Under the pieces are notes generated by a model. That model searched no databases and was not told the DNA's origin. It worked only from the letters and a program-made list of their open reading frames with translations. Made by a program: the position numbers and the translations under genes. From assembly GCA_949316235.1 (NCBI GenBank), contig OX438748.1, positions 11,597,001-11,661,000 on the forward strand: a stretch of DNA of 64,000 nucleotides, read 5' to 3'. Source of the stretch: Oegoconia quadripuncta (taxonomy: Eukaryota > Arthropoda > Insecta > Lepidoptera > Autostichidae). Below, piece by piece: positions 1 to 10,574 of the stretch (position 1 is its first letter; the number at the start of each line of letters is the position of its first letter).

Positions 1-930
1 TTCCAAACCTAAGGTCATGCATGAATATGTAAACGGGTTAAAGGCACACATTTAAATATTCAGACCTCACAAAAAAATTCTGATGTTTTCGTTCACAAGG
101 TAGGTTTATAAACGATATATATAAGCATATATTTAATATAATTTACACACTTTCTTGCACATCAACACACTTACATACTTTACAAAACCTAATTCTAATC
201 AATAACTATATACAATTTTATAAAACCAGAGTAACCAAAAACATTACTTGAACAACTCACCTAAAGACCCTGTATCACCTCATCATTTAGTTTAGAAGGT
301 GGTGGTTTCGATCCATGTTGGAGAGTGGATATGATGCTGGCTGCATTACCTCCGTCGATGGCAATGCCTATTCTTTGAGCGAGATAAGTGATCTTTGGTC
401 GCCCGAGACGTCGACCAATCTGGTCGCCCCCTAATTATAAAGTCGAAGTCCCAAGGACCTGGAGTCTCAACTACAAAAGAAACAAATTTATATTGGGATC
501 CGAAGCCTTTTGTTGTTTTGTTTTGTTTTTGTTATTTTGAACTTTTCGGCGGCCTCAGTTACCGTACCAGCCTTATCGTCGAAGACTGGGGATGAGGCAG
601 GGCCAAAGTATCGACACAAATAAATACGCATATTAAATCAATAAATTATATATCAATATTATTGGCAGGTATACGAAGGAAACAACTAAAGGAATACATA
701 AAAGATCCCGACAGCTAGATTGTCTAAGCGATCTGTGATCCTCGGCGAGAATTCACTTCAAAGAGATTTCGGTAGATACAATTTCATATGGAGTTTGTTG
801 ACAAGTAATTTGTTACATTGCCTCCGGCTCTATTACTATCATTTTCGTTGCTTTGTTAAGGACTTTGTTGTTTTCGATTTTGCTACTATATTATTTCTAC
901 TCCTTCACGCCAACCCTTCTAATTCTGCTA
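1..930. other. Unassigned AT-rich sequence
   Basis: No gene is supported here. Positions 290-620 hold moderately GC-richer sequence that looks like a degenerate repeat, but I could not match it to another copy in the window. Open frames at 395-595 and 720-1022 are short and show no recognisable motif. Confidence 0.4.
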
Positions 931-957
931 CAAGTTTAACAAACTGGCATTTAATCT

Positions 958-1053
958 CATATACTACGATGCCCCAGACAATGCTGTTCGCGTGCCTGGT
1001 CCTCAAGAATTTGATGTTTTAGCCATCGACTCGCTAAGAAGAAGAACTCGTAT
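958..1053 (+). pseudogene. Retroelement-like coding scrap
   Basis: One frame reads YDAPDNAVRVPGPQEF followed by DVLAIDSLRRR. About 50 bp of it (GGTCCTCAAGAATTTGATGT and the following codons) recurs at 45013-45065, within an RTE-like LINE remnant. I infer a fragment of a transposon open frame. It ends about 100 bp before the mariner insertion. The element family is unknown. Confidence 0.35.
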
Positions 1054-1150
1054 TAACATGTGTGCCATTATGTAACATTAATGCAAGGCCAGTACTCCAT
1101 TCTCGTGCACTCAACATTTCAATGTCTATGGAAATTTATACTTCAGTGTA

Positions 1151-2446
1151 CTAAGTATCGGGAATTTGTCAATAAAACAAAAAATACAAATTATTCATCT
1201 AAATTTATTTTATCGCCTTCAAAGTAGGCCCCATCGCTTGCAATACAACATCTCCACCGCTTCACCCAGTCTTCCATACATTTTTCATAGGCTATTTGCG
1301 GTATGGCCTTTAGCTCATTCAGCGAATTTTCTTTTATGGCTTCTATCGACTCAAAACGTTTTCCTCGAAGTGGTAATTTTAACTTGGGAAATAAAAAAAA
1401 GTCAGACGGAGCCATATCAGGTGAATACGGTGCTTGGTCGAGAACTTTTGTTAAATTTTTCGCTAAAAACTCTTTCACTATAATGGCTGTGTGTGATGGT
1501 GCATTATCATGGTGCAGCATCCATGAGTTGTGTTGCCACAAATCTGGACGTTTTCGGCGGATACTCTCACGCAAACGCTTCATGACGCCTAAATAATATT
1601 CTTTATTCACTGTTTCTCCCTCTGGAAGGAATTCGGAGTGAACCACACCACGGTAGTCAAAAAAAACTGTCAGCATCACCTTGATTTTGGAGCGACTTTG
1701 CTGCGGTTTTTTGGGTTTCGGCTTGTTTTCGAGACGCCATTCTGAAGACTGTTGGCTTGTTTGCATATCGTACTCATAAACCCATGTCTCGTCGCCAGTT
1801 ATTATACGTTTCATAAAGGTCGGATCCATAGAAGCTCGGGAAACCATGTCTTCAGCGACATGCTTTCGCTGCGCTTTTTGAACAAAATTGAGCTCTTTTG
1901 GAACTAGTCGAGCGGCGACGCGTTTCATGCCTAAAATGTCAATGAGAATGTTGTGGACGGACTTAAAAGATATGTTCACCTCACTAGCCAACTCTCTCAG
2001 ACTCATACGTCGATTTTCGAGCACTAGCTTCTTGATTCTGTCGATGTTTTCTTTGGTCGTAGCGGTTGAAGGTCTACCAGAACGAGGCAAGTCTACTACT
2101 ACTTCTCGGCCTTCTTTAAAAGCCTTATACCATTCATAAGCCCTTGTTTTCGATATACACGATTCGCCGTAGGTATTTCGCAACATTTTTAGTGATTCAC
2201 CACATGAAATATCATTTGAAACACAAAATTTAAGGCACACTCTTTGTTCAACAATATTTTCCATTGTAAAAATCGCCGAGGACTCAAAACTATGACCAAC
2301 AAAAAGTGTAGTTTAAAACAAATTAAATGACAGATCCCGCTCAAATTTTGCGCGCTAAATCAGTACAGTGCTACCAACATGCAGTAAAAAAATTAGAACG
2401 ACCTCTTTTACGCGGGTCTTTTTATTGACATATTCCCGATACTTTT
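1151..2446 (-). mobile_element. Complete mariner transposon
   Basis: The element is 1296 bp, the usual mariner size, and is flanked by TA at 1149-1150 and 2447-2448, the canonical mariner target duplication. Terminal inverted repeats begin CTAAGTATCGGGAATTTGTC on the left and AAAAGTATCGGGAATATGTC on the complement of the right end, so they match except at the first two bases and one internal base. Between them lies one uninterrupted transposase frame on the minus strand. Intact ends plus an intact frame indicate a young copy. The two mismatches at the extreme ends may mean one terminus has begun to decay or that the true boundary is a base or two further in. Confidence 0.93.
1191..2264 (-). 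CDS. mariner transposase (D,D34D), 357 aa
   Basis: This is the cut-and-paste transposase of the surrounding element. Residues 1-66 form the first helix-turn-helix region, ending in GRPST; residues 67-118 contain a second helix-turn-helix (MSLRELASEVNISFKSVHNI). The VPKEL stretch at 121-125 corresponds to the conserved WVPHEL linker motif. The catalytic aspartates are D158 (in TGDETWVYEYD), D253 (in HHDNAPSH) and D288 (in YSPDMAPSDFFLF), with 34 residues between the last two, which is the mariner D,D34D signature. Length is within the family range of about 345-360, and no stop or frameshift is visible. I chose the ATG at 2264 because it opens with MENIVEQRVCLKF, a typical mariner start. The subfamily was not assigned. 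Confidence 0.95.
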   Translation of the reverse strand: MENIVEQRVCLKFCVSNDISCGESLKMLRNTYGESCISKTRAYEWYKAFKEGREVVVDLPRSGRPSTATTKENIDRIKKLVLENRRMSLRELASEVNISFKSVHNILIDILGMKRVAARLVPKELNFVQKAQRKHVAEDMVSRASMDPTFMKRIITGDETWVYEYDMQTSQQSSEWRLENKPKPKKPQQSRSKIKVMLTVFFDYRGVVHSEFLPEGETVNKEYYLGVMKRLRESIRRKRPDLWQHNSWMLHHDNAPSHTAIIVKEFLAKNLTKVLDQAPYSPDMAPSDFFLFPKLKLPLRGKRFESIEAIKENSLNELKAIPQIAYEKCMEDWVKRWRCCIASDGAYFEGDKINLDE

Positions 2447-2448
2447 TA

Positions 2449-3330
2449 CACAGAGTAGTATATGTATCACTTTGAAATTTACACTTATATATGTGAGTGC
2501 AAACCTATCGATGTTTATCCTCAAACAAATCTCGAAGGCGCGAGAATCGACCTGCCCGGGTGGCCCGATCCAAGACAAGTATCCGTAGGCCTATTCCAAA
2601 AAGCAAAGCAGGTCGCATTTACTTCCTAGACACCAAAGCATGCGCACCTCTGCACTAACTCCATCCCTCAAGCTGTCTGGTTATCTATTACCTGTCTTCT
2701 TTAGACTTACGCACTTTACACACACACACATATAATTTTTTTCTTAATTTTATTACTATAAAAGTAAGAAAACGATCATATGCTATACAGGTATTTAGTT
2801 AGATATAGCTGATGTACACCAGTTTAAGTAATTTAACTATATGAATGGCTGGGCCCTCCTGATACTGCAAAATTATTCTATTTGTCTAGAAGAACTCAAA
2901 TATTGATAATGAATTAGCTAGTTTTTGAAATAAACATTATTTGGTTTTTATTTTCTATCTCAACAACTACCTGTGGACAGCTTTAATTCAAGACCCCAGC
3001 TTGCAAAAAACGCACATCACAAAGTCTACCGTTTTACCAGCCACTGACAGTAACAGACATCATCGCAAAATTATGGTGCTCAATAAGGAATCGAATAAAA
3101 CGTATTTTCACAACTGCAGTACATGAAACTTCAAAGAGTTCTTTTAAAATCAGAACTTCGAATACCGTTGCGTATGGGGTCCTCGTCGGTCCAAAGGTAG
3201 GCAAGTAATTCTTTGCTTAAATTTTATCGAGAAGTGAGATCCGGATATGAAAAAAAAAATTGATTCTCAAAAACGAACATAGCATACAAGTGTAATACAA
3301 CTCATATTTTACGTATTATTTTAACTTGGT
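2449..3330. other. Unassigned intergenic sequence
   Basis: AT-rich with a short CA run near 2719-2729. The open frame at 2941-3126 has no recognisable motif. I see no gene here. Confidence 0.4.
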
Positions 3331-3334
3331 GCTG

Positions 3335-3515
3335 TGTAGTTTCGGCAAGTAAAAGAATGGAACCAACCCGTCTCTTCCCGTGGATGTCGTAAAAGGAGAC
3401 TATGATACTTTCCACCACAAAACATCTAAAGATTTGCACGTTACAACGGCGATGGGCTCACCCCTTGTCACGTGTGCATTTCTGTATATTTCTGAGCAGC
3501 GGGATTTTTGAGGAT
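3335..3515 (+). repeat. Repeat family D, partial copy
   Basis: Family D is my label for a dispersed repeat whose core reads CCCGTCTCTTCCCGTGG, then GTCGTAAAAGG, GCGATGGGCTCACC and ATTTCTGTATATTTC. This copy has the 5' part and core and then diverges into GGATGTTTGAGGATGT. It lies directly beside the 3' side of the LINE remnant at 3597-4853. It is probably the 3' region of a non-LTR element, but no coding part is attached. Confidence 0.6.
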
Positions 3516-3596
3516 GTTTGAGGATGTGAGGTAGGAGAGGATGTGCACATTGCGTCGAAGTCGGATGGGGAGCCATTTTAGCTAAGCGCGAAACGT

Positions 3597-4853
3597 AGAG
3601 CTCATCATCATCATCTCGTCATCTTTACGCAATCCAAAAATAAAACGAATGGCAAGATTTTGTAGGCGCTCAAGCTTATTTAGCAACTCCTCAGCCACAT
3701 TTAAATAGCTTACATCAGCGTAATTGAGTATGGAGAGAAGAAGAGTTTGGAATGGCATAATTTTAGTTTTCAAAGGAAGGAAGTTCTGAAGTTGCTTAAG
3801 AGAGTGAAAGGTGTAATGCATGCGGCTGCTCACGTCATTTATGTGAGCTGACCACGACAGATTGCCATTAATGATGACCCCGAGGTTTTAAACTTTGTCA
3901 CTATAAGGTATGCAAGTTCTGTTAAAGTAAATACCTGGAATGTGAATTTCTCTCGGCCTCAAACTACTGCTACCGATAACCAGCGCTTGGGATTTGGTTG
4001 GGTTTACAAGAAGACCAAAAGACGCAGCCCACTAGTGTATCTATACTAAGATCACTGTTTATGGCACTAACAGCATCTGCCGCCTCAGTGAGCGAAAAAT
4101 CATCCGCATACAGTGGTAGAGAGAAGATATAACTTTTGAGATATGATTGATGAATACAGGAAAAGTAATGGAGAGAGCACGCCACCTTGTGGTACGCCAG
4201 CAGAGAGGTCACACTAGCTCGATTTGGAATCACCACACAGGTATGAGTGAAACCAAGCAATGATATCTGGGGAGAAGTTACGAGAGCGGAGAGAGGCTAG
4301 AAGGATGTCGAAGTCCACTGAATTAAATGCACTCTGAAGTCTAACAATACCATTATTGTGAGTTTTTTGTCGTCCATAGCATGGCGAATGTCTTCGGTGA
4401 CATTCAGCAGTGCACCAACAGTACTATGGGATGGACGGAAACCAGATTGGAAAGGACAGAGGAGTTTATTAGTGATGAGATAAGAGTATAGTTGTTTGTG
4501 AACAACTGACTCTAAGACTTTGGAGAGGATGGGAAGTATGGATATAGGGCGATACTGGGAAAGAGATTGGGGATTTGGGGTTTTAGGCAGCGGAATAATA
4601 TAGGCTTGTTTCCACAATGTAGGGCAGGTGTTGGTCTCCAACGAAAAATTTATGAGATGAGTCACTATAGGCGTGATGTCATCAAGGATAGGGGTAAACA
4701 TTCAAGACTTAAAGAATCAACGCCGACAGCCATTGTGGAAATGGATAGGATATTCTTTTTAACTTCTAACTCAGAAAAAGGATGGAAAAAGAAAAGGGGG
4801 CAGTCAGGTAGAGCTTGATCAGAAAGAAGAAGCTCTTTTAGTCTGATGGCCAA
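3597..4853 (-). mobile_element. Decayed non-LTR retrotransposon (LINE), reverse transcriptase region
   Basis: Translated pieces on the minus strand line up as one reverse transcriptase broken by stops and frameshifts. The first piece (about 4853-4301) carries SQYRPISILPILSKVLE, FQSGFRPSHST and the start of motif A (VLLDF). GVPQGGVLSP (motif B) follows near 4190, and LYADDFSL (motif C, catalytic Asp pair kept) lies at about 4096-4115. The last piece (3833-3600) has LKQLQNFLPLKTK, SILNYADVSYLNV and LERLQNLAIRFIFG of the thumb/connection region. The endonuclease half is missing, so the copy is 5'-truncated. It is a Jockey/CR1-type group, clade not settled, and cannot encode a working protein. 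Confidence 0.85.
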
Positions 4854-4859
4854 GAATCA

Positions 4860-5215
4860 CGGGAGGGGTAGAGAAATGAATATTCAGTGCATTTATATCC
4901 ACGGTTCTAGTAACTCGGCTCAAGAAATCAAATTGTAAAATATGAGTCTTCGGTTTTTCGATAACACATATTGTGTCCTATTGCTCAGTCATATATTATT
5001 ATGTCATAATTACAGGCACCACATAATAACCCAAAGTTGATGTATAGTAGTGTAGCGGTGAGTGTAGTAGGTCAGTGGATGTGACTATTTTTGAGAATAG
5101 CTGCCATCCTGTTTTTAGACATCCATCTTCGGACTACTAGGCGTAGAAAGAGTTTCCACCCGTATATAGTTAATATACCGAACATTCGCACTAAGAAGTT
5201 AAATTCGACTCATTC
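4860..5215. other. Unassigned sequence
   Basis: AT-rich, with no open frame or repeat that I recognise between two LINE remnants. Confidence 0.4.
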
Positions 5216-5221
5216 ATAATA

Positions 5222-5365
5222 CGAACAGCCAAGGCATGGAATTCCTTCCCAGCGTCAGTCTTTCCTGAATCCTACAACCTTGGGACCTTCAAAAGCAGAG
5301 TGAATAGGCATTTACTGCGATCGCGTGCTTCATCTTCGACCACATCGTCACTTTTCATCAGGTGA
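5222..5365 (+). mobile_element. LINE 3' coding end (family X)
   Basis: The frame reads TAKAWNSFPASVFPESYN followed by LGTFKSRVNRHLLRSRA and ends at TGA 5363-5365. The pattern AWNSLPxxVFPExYxLGTFK is typical of the extreme C-terminus of insect non-LTR retrotransposon ORF2. The same element recurs on the other strand near 16913-17170, 19018-19280 and 13640-13715, so I call it family X. Everything upstream is gone, so this is a 5'-truncated insertion. Confidence 0.75.
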
Positions 5366-5399
5366 GACTGTAGTCAAACAAGAATCCAGTCAGTCATAA

Positions 5400-5880
5400 A
5401 AAGAAGGATTAAAGAACAATACCCAGATATGAGCCTACCAACTATGCATGCAGCGCATAAACGCCTAATCAACTTGTTTACTATATAAAGCGGAATCAGA
5501 TATTGGCACAAACTTCCTCGAACCAGGTCAAGAAATAGGCGACAATTGTGCCTATCTGATCAGCTGGCGTCTGGTCTAATCTTTATCTGTCGCGGCGTAA
5601 AATCTATTTGTCTCTCTCCACGCCCCTCCACGAAATCCTCGATACATCTAACGCCACTATTTGTTTTCCGATATTATATCAGTTGTTTGTATTTTGTTCC
5701 CTTTGTTGATTTATATGTGACATAAAATGTCAACAACAAGGTAAACAGAGACGGAGAGAGGAGTGAAAACTTGAGTGTTAACGTCTGATTGAAACATTCC
5801 AATTTTTTTGTAACAAAGCGATAAGCAGCCTCTCGTGTCCTCCATTGATGTCGTAGTACGCTGAGCATCCATGCGCCGAA
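5400..5880. other. Unassigned, partly coding-like sequence
   Basis: About 5400-5620 is somewhat GC-richer, with short open stretches such as YKAESDIGTNFLEPGQEI, but no frame stays open. The two overlapping minus frames at 5674-5899 look like chance. I cannot identify a product. Confidence 0.25.
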
Positions 5881-5914
5881 ACTTGTGCCTAGACGTCAAC
5901 GCTCTGAAGATATG

Positions 5915-6211
5915 AGCCTATTTGTTCAGCTCTTAAAACGTGCGACAGAGTTAAAATACAATACAAACTCTTTTTATTTAAAAGATACAATAAATATTTC
6001 CGGCATAATTTCGCATGGTTTAAGTACAGTTATTTTGATATCTACTTATCACATTGCAGACAAAAAAGTTATTAAAGGTTGCCCTGAGCGCGAATTAAGT
6101 ATGACGCGAGAAAAACCAAATTTGCTCCCGTTTCCGTTATTTAAATTGTATTGGGATATCGATGAGGAAACATTAGAATTCGATCCTAAAATTGTATATT
6201 TAATTTGTTAG
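5915..6211 (+). CDS. Orphan open frame, about 98 aa, unidentified
   Basis: An open frame can start at ATG 5915 (MSLFVQLLKRATELK) and ends at TAG 6209-6211; an earlier ATG at 5885 is also in frame. The composition is protein-like: alternating hydrophobic and charged residues, a hydrophobic stretch (GIISHGLSTVILIST) and an acidic end (YWDIDEETLEFDPK). I do not recognise the family and see no clear splice context. It could be the last exon of a host gene or a scrap of a transposon protein. Its position between LINE fragments favours the latter. Confidence 0.3.
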   Translation, partial: SLFVQLLKRATELKYNTNSFYLKDTINISGIISHGLSTVILISTYHIADKKVIKGCPERELSMTREKPNLLPFPLFKLYWDIDEETLEFDPKIVYLIC

Positions 6212-6890
6212 GAATACAGATCGTTTGACGGCCTCTGGAGAGCCTCTAATAATTACCTATGTCCTCACTGATCCGTGAGCCATCACAACTCCCGAGCGTT
6301 CAAGCGCTTCTACCATACATTATGTAAAAAATATGAAACTTGTCATTTTTATCTACGGCAGCCTTCTACTACCCCACCATCAACGCTCTTTACGATCTTG
6401 GCTGTCCGTGGAGTATTAAATTAGGGAGTCGAGTTACAGCTCTCTCCCCTTTGGGTTAGGCTTCTTGGCTGTTTTGCATCACATTAGCTCCCATTTGCTG
6501 GGGTAGTTGGGACTTACTTTCTATCCTATTCTTTCATCCCTAAATTCTATCTTTAATTAGTCTGGTGTTCAATGTAGCAATAGAGTCACGCAGAGCATCG
6601 TCTAACTTTAGTAGTACGTAACTTCAGTATAAATGCGAAAGTTTGGATGTTGGGCAGCGCGCAATAACGGGTTTGGATGAAATTTAGTACAGAGAGAAAT
6701 GTCCTCAATTAATTAACAGGTAGAGTGTCGAAATTTCAAACAAAGGCGAGCTAAGGCTAATTTTTCACATATTTATAATTAACGGAATTTGAAATAATAT
6801 TCTTCACCCGGATCGCACCGACACCTTCAAGAAGAGAGTTGTCGCTTTACAACTGGCGGTCCGAACTACCCATGTAACATTTTTATGGTT
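6212..6890. other. Unassigned sequence
   Basis: No gene is seen. A short stretch near 6568-6600 (GTAGCAATAGAGTCACGCAG) has a close match at 41767-41790, so part of it belongs to a dispersed repeat of unknown type. Confidence 0.4.
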
Positions 6891-6895
6891 TTCAG

Positions 6896-7225
6896 AAGTG
6901 CCGTGTGCTTTCCGGTACGTAAAAAGAATTGATCCCGTCTCTTCCCGTGGATATCGTTAAAGGCGATGAAGAGACTAAGAAAGATTTGAAATACCAAAGG
7001 TATAAAGATACCAAAAACAACTATAGTCCTTGCATATTTCAAGGACGATGAGCTCACCCGCCGCGTTACATGTATTTCTGTATATTTCGAAAAGTGAATC
7101 GTGGATGTTGTTTGAAGCATTAAAATTAATATTTGGAATACCAGGCGCTTATGTTAGGGATATTTCTGGCTAAAATAGGGTTATTTGGGATGAAGGTCGT
7201 GCCATTATGTATCTATGTATTTTTG
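6896..7225 (+). repeat. Repeat family D copy
   Basis: Begins with TGCCGTGTGCTTTCCGGTAC, then CCCGTCTCTTCCCGTGG near 6937, GATGAGCTCACC near 7047, and the 3' portion with the TATTTCTGGCT and AATAGGGTTATTTGG block. It is one of the longer copies and is collinear with 14590-14880. Confidence 0.65.
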
Positions 7226-7399
7226 ACCACCCTCCCACTGTCTCATACATGACTCATGCATGCATCAGGAACTATTGTCGCAATATCATTGGATACCGCA
7301 ACATGAAATTCTGGCAGCTCAGCCAAAAACTCTCAAATACTATTGAACTAGTTGATACCTTTGCCAATGTTGAATAGTTTACTTTCTTTCTTAGGTATT

Positions 7400-7560
7400 T
7401 GGGTTTGACGGTGTTCTGTGTGTTCAGTCTTGGCCCTAGCTCAGTAATGCACGGTCCGATTTGAGTGCGTTTTTTTTACATTAAAAACTAAACAAGAGGA
7501 CATGCTATTAGCAATATTTGATGACTGTCAAAGTTGGTTTGGTTTATCTGGATGATAATA
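7400..7560 (+). repeat. Repeat family C copy, partial
   Basis: Family C is a dispersed repeat with a TGTGTGTCCAGTCTTTGTCC block followed by CAGTAATGC, GATTTGAGTGCGGTTTTTTT and ATATTAAA. This copy has the block from GTGTTCTGTGTGTTCAGTC onward and lacks the long GT run seen at 23730-23760. Confidence 0.55.
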
Positions 7561-7720
7561 TATAATAATTTGGGTGTTATCTAAATTTACAATTTAAGTA
7601 CATAACTTTTTTATAAAAGTTACAAATTTGTTCCGATCAGTAATAAAGGTATTTGCAATTTTGTTCACAGATTCCGCGTCAGTTGTGGTTCACGTGGTGA
7701 GCGGGGAGCGACCGGCAGCC

Positions 7721-7894
7721 ATGCAAAGCGACGCGCGCACTGTGGCTCCGCCTCTATATCTTCTCTTATTATTCACCATAACCGAAAGTAGAGCAACCTT
7801 CATCGTCGTTGCACAAACATTATTAGAATCCGTATTTTTATTCAATTACAAGCTCAAATTGAAACGAAATATCATGAAACTCATCAGTAGATGA
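7721..7894 (+). CDS. Candidate first coding exon with signal peptide
   Basis: A locally GC-rich block (about 7675-7760) contrasts with its AT-rich flanks. It is preceded by a good splice acceptor (TTTTGTTCACAG ending at 7670) and contains ATG 7721. The frame begins MQSDARTVAPPLYLLLLF and continues TITESRATFIVVAQ, which looks like a signal peptide with a cut after SRA. The frame runs to TGA at 7892-7894. A weak donor (GTATTT) at about 7831 would end the exon after LLES. TFIVVAQ is faintly like the opening strand of alpha-2-macroglobulin/TEP proteins, but that is a guess. I found no continuing exon downstream. Confidence 0.3.
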   Translation: MQSDARTVAPPLYLLLLFTITESRATFIVVAQTLLESVFLFNYKLKLKRNIMKLISR

Positions 7895-8700
7895 CCAGTG
7901 TAAGGAATAAAGACTTTAGTGAGAGTGCATAAAATGCGTGACATTTATAACAATAAGTTGTGTGATAGGGTGTATAATAAAACGGCCGTAAACGAATTAA
8001 TGTAATAAAATTCTGTGGGATGACGTATAAAATTTTTTATCCATATCTGAAAACGGATAGTGCATTTCGGTACTTATTGTTAGTAAACTGCTGCTATTCC
8101 AACTCAGGCTTCCCTATATTGAACTTTGGTATGGATTATTCAATTTAGTTAATCTTACTCTCTCACTTTCGCGGCTGCACATATATCAATCATTATAAAT
8201 AAAAAGATTTCCTAATTTTAAACTTGCAATATTTGTAAATTCAAGTAGCTTAACTCCATCGGTAGGTTTCGTTTTAGTCAGATGATGGTAAGCAACCAAA
8301 ATAAGTTGAGTATAAATGTCAAGCAAAAAAAATACGACATTTGACCAAAATTGTACCTAACTGTCAATCTGAATAGGTAGGCTAGAAAAAAACAATACTA
8401 CGTTTCATAGTGTGGCAAAAAGAGAAAGCTGATAGAGCGGAGAATATTTCGTTTGTGTATCAAAAAACGTAATGGATTTAATTTACTTTTGTTTAAGAAG
8501 GCAGTATAATTTATCTTATCTATACACAGTGTAATCAGCGTAATGACGATAACCAACCAGGTAGTAAATAAGAATAAAAAATATCAACGAACCAACCAGG
8601 TTGATGGTTAAGAAAAAAATTACTAACCATCCAACCAGGAGGGCAGAGTGGTTGGTCGGCTAGTAATAGACGTACGAGAGTACTTCAAATATAGTCCAGT
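7895..8700. other. Unassigned sequence with CCAACCAGG cluster
   Basis: No gene is seen. The motif CCAACCAGG occurs three times within 87 bp, at 8553-8561, 8592-8600 and 8631-8639, followed by GTGGTTGGTCGGC. The rest is AT-rich. Confidence 0.4.
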
Positions 8701-8708
8701 AAGAATAA

Positions 8709-8927
8709 ACATTTAACTTTATATAATTTTAAAGGCCATGATTTTTTGTACATGTATAGAGTACCTGCCAGTGATGGAATAAGAAGGTTTTCTTACAAAT
8801 CGGTAGCTTGCTTTAGATATAGTAATAAACCATAGACTATTAGATTAAAATTACTACTGTCAATTTCATTGTGTCGGAGACTATACTTAAAACTCCTGTA
8901 ACTATTTTCAAAAAAATCGAGGGCAAA
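8709..8927 (+). repeat. Dispersed repeat I, copy 1
   Basis: About 220 bp collinear with 53228-53470. Shared blocks include GATTTTTTG, CATAGACTATTAGATTAAAA, CAATTTCATTG and CTGTAACTATTTTCAAAAAA. No coding content is visible, so it is a non-autonomous element or a fragment of unknown class. Confidence 0.7.
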
Positions 8928-8929
8928 TG

Positions 8930-10415
8930 TCACGACTGGATAAACTAATTTTCGAAAATATAAAGTAGCCGTTGATTAATTTTTAGAAAATTATTTTAGG
9001 AGGTGTTAGCATCTTGTACAACTCAATGAAGTTCTAAGTGCTAACTTTAATTTCATATTTATTATTATTATTATTAAGAGCCCATAGTGTCCCACTGCTG
9101 GGCAAAGGCCAAAGGTTTTATAACTAAATACCATGCCAAAGGAAAGTACAGAATTGTTAGAAAATATTATTTTATTAATGTTGGGTAATCTATTCTTCTA
9201 CAAACAAACAGGAGCTTTCAGATTATAGGAAGTGACATCACAAAACTGAGTATTTTTACTGGACTAATAATTAGGTAGGTACTTGGTATATTTAAAAGTA
9301 CGTCAAAAAGAGAACTGATATAATTGATCCGCTAAAAATTGGCAATGCAACCGACTTCAGTAAAATTTCACTATTTAATTATATGGGACCATGCCGGTGA
9401 TAAGCCCTATCAAACAAAAAAAACAATCGATAATATCGGTTAACAATTGAAGAAAATATGGGTGAACATACATACAAAAATACATACAGATGAATATAAA
9501 AATTCTTCCTTTTTTGGAGTCGGTTAAAAATACAGAGCAAACTTAATAGATTTCATTATTGCGTAAGAAATATTTCAGCGTGAGATCATCTCTGGACTAT
9601 GGAGCAGGTTTTGTTACTTATACACATTTTGCAGAAATTCTTTTGCAAATATTTTCAGTTCAGTATTCGTATTTGACCACAGACACAAATATTATTTGTG
9701 GAGCAATATCCTTACCCTTTCCACAATGATAAAAGGAACCTCTTTTGCTAAAAACTTATTTTAGGCATATTACCTAAAACGAGTATAATAGCTTTAGGTA
9801 GGTGCCACCACTTAATTGAATTTCTAAATCGTAACAGCGACTGTTACCTATATGAACCCACAAAGCGTAATATTTACATTCGGAAATTGTATTATTTTGA
9901 AATCAACAATTTTTGAATTCATAGAATAAGCCCACAGCAATCTGTCGCACACTCTATCTTGACAATTATCAAAAAAGAAGTAGTGTTAGAACGTATCTTT
10001 GCCACCTGGATTAGTCTAATACAAGTCATTTAATACAAGATATGTAAATATTTCCTCCTTAGTCACGGATCGTATTTTACTACGCGATTGAAATCTATTC
10101 AAATTACATTGATGCAAGCAATATCAATCGCAAAAGAAAATAACTGGACTCGCGTTCTATATTTCTTTCAGCTCCAATTTCTTGATTTCATTGGGACGTT
10201 TTTTAAGGATCATTATGTTAGAGACCTTAGGAAACAAAAGAAGTGGAGCTGCTTCAGGCAACAAATTAGCCATGCCAAACAATGGGGTATTGCTTGAACA
10301 CATTTTGTACCTTCATAGTTATGGAAAGAGTGCATGTTCGGATTTCTTTCTGTGTTCTTATTTTAATTAGGTGAATTCTTCTTTTGATTTGATTTTTGAT
10401 TGAAATTCATAATTT
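8930..10415. other. Intergenic, mostly unassigned
   Basis: Position 9060 onward has ATT repeats followed by AGAGCCCATAGTGTCCCACT, which resembles the reverse complement of a common lepidopteran LINE 3' end. The remainder is AT-rich, and the open frames at 10088-10370 show no motif. Confidence 0.4.
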
Positions 10416-10423
10416 TTCATAAA

Positions 10424-10570
10424 GTAATAATAATAATAATAAATCTCTTTATTAACATACTAAATTGTTACAAGCTCCTATGAAGTCTCTGACACCTAAA
10501 CAAGTTTAAATGAACCTGTATCACAGGAGTCAGTGGCTTCTCCCAATTTAAACTTAAAACAAAGATGCCA
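10424..10570 (-). mobile_element. LINE 3' tail with (AAT)n end
   Basis: AATAATAATAATAATAAATC is followed by TCTTTATTAAC. Read on the minus strand this is ...AATAAAGA followed by a simple repeat, the arrangement seen at 38690-38829, 51388-51500, 58480-58560 and 58800-58900. I infer the 3' terminus of a 5'-truncated CR1-like LINE. The 5' limit is approximate. Confidence 0.5.
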
Positions 10571-10574
10571 AGAA

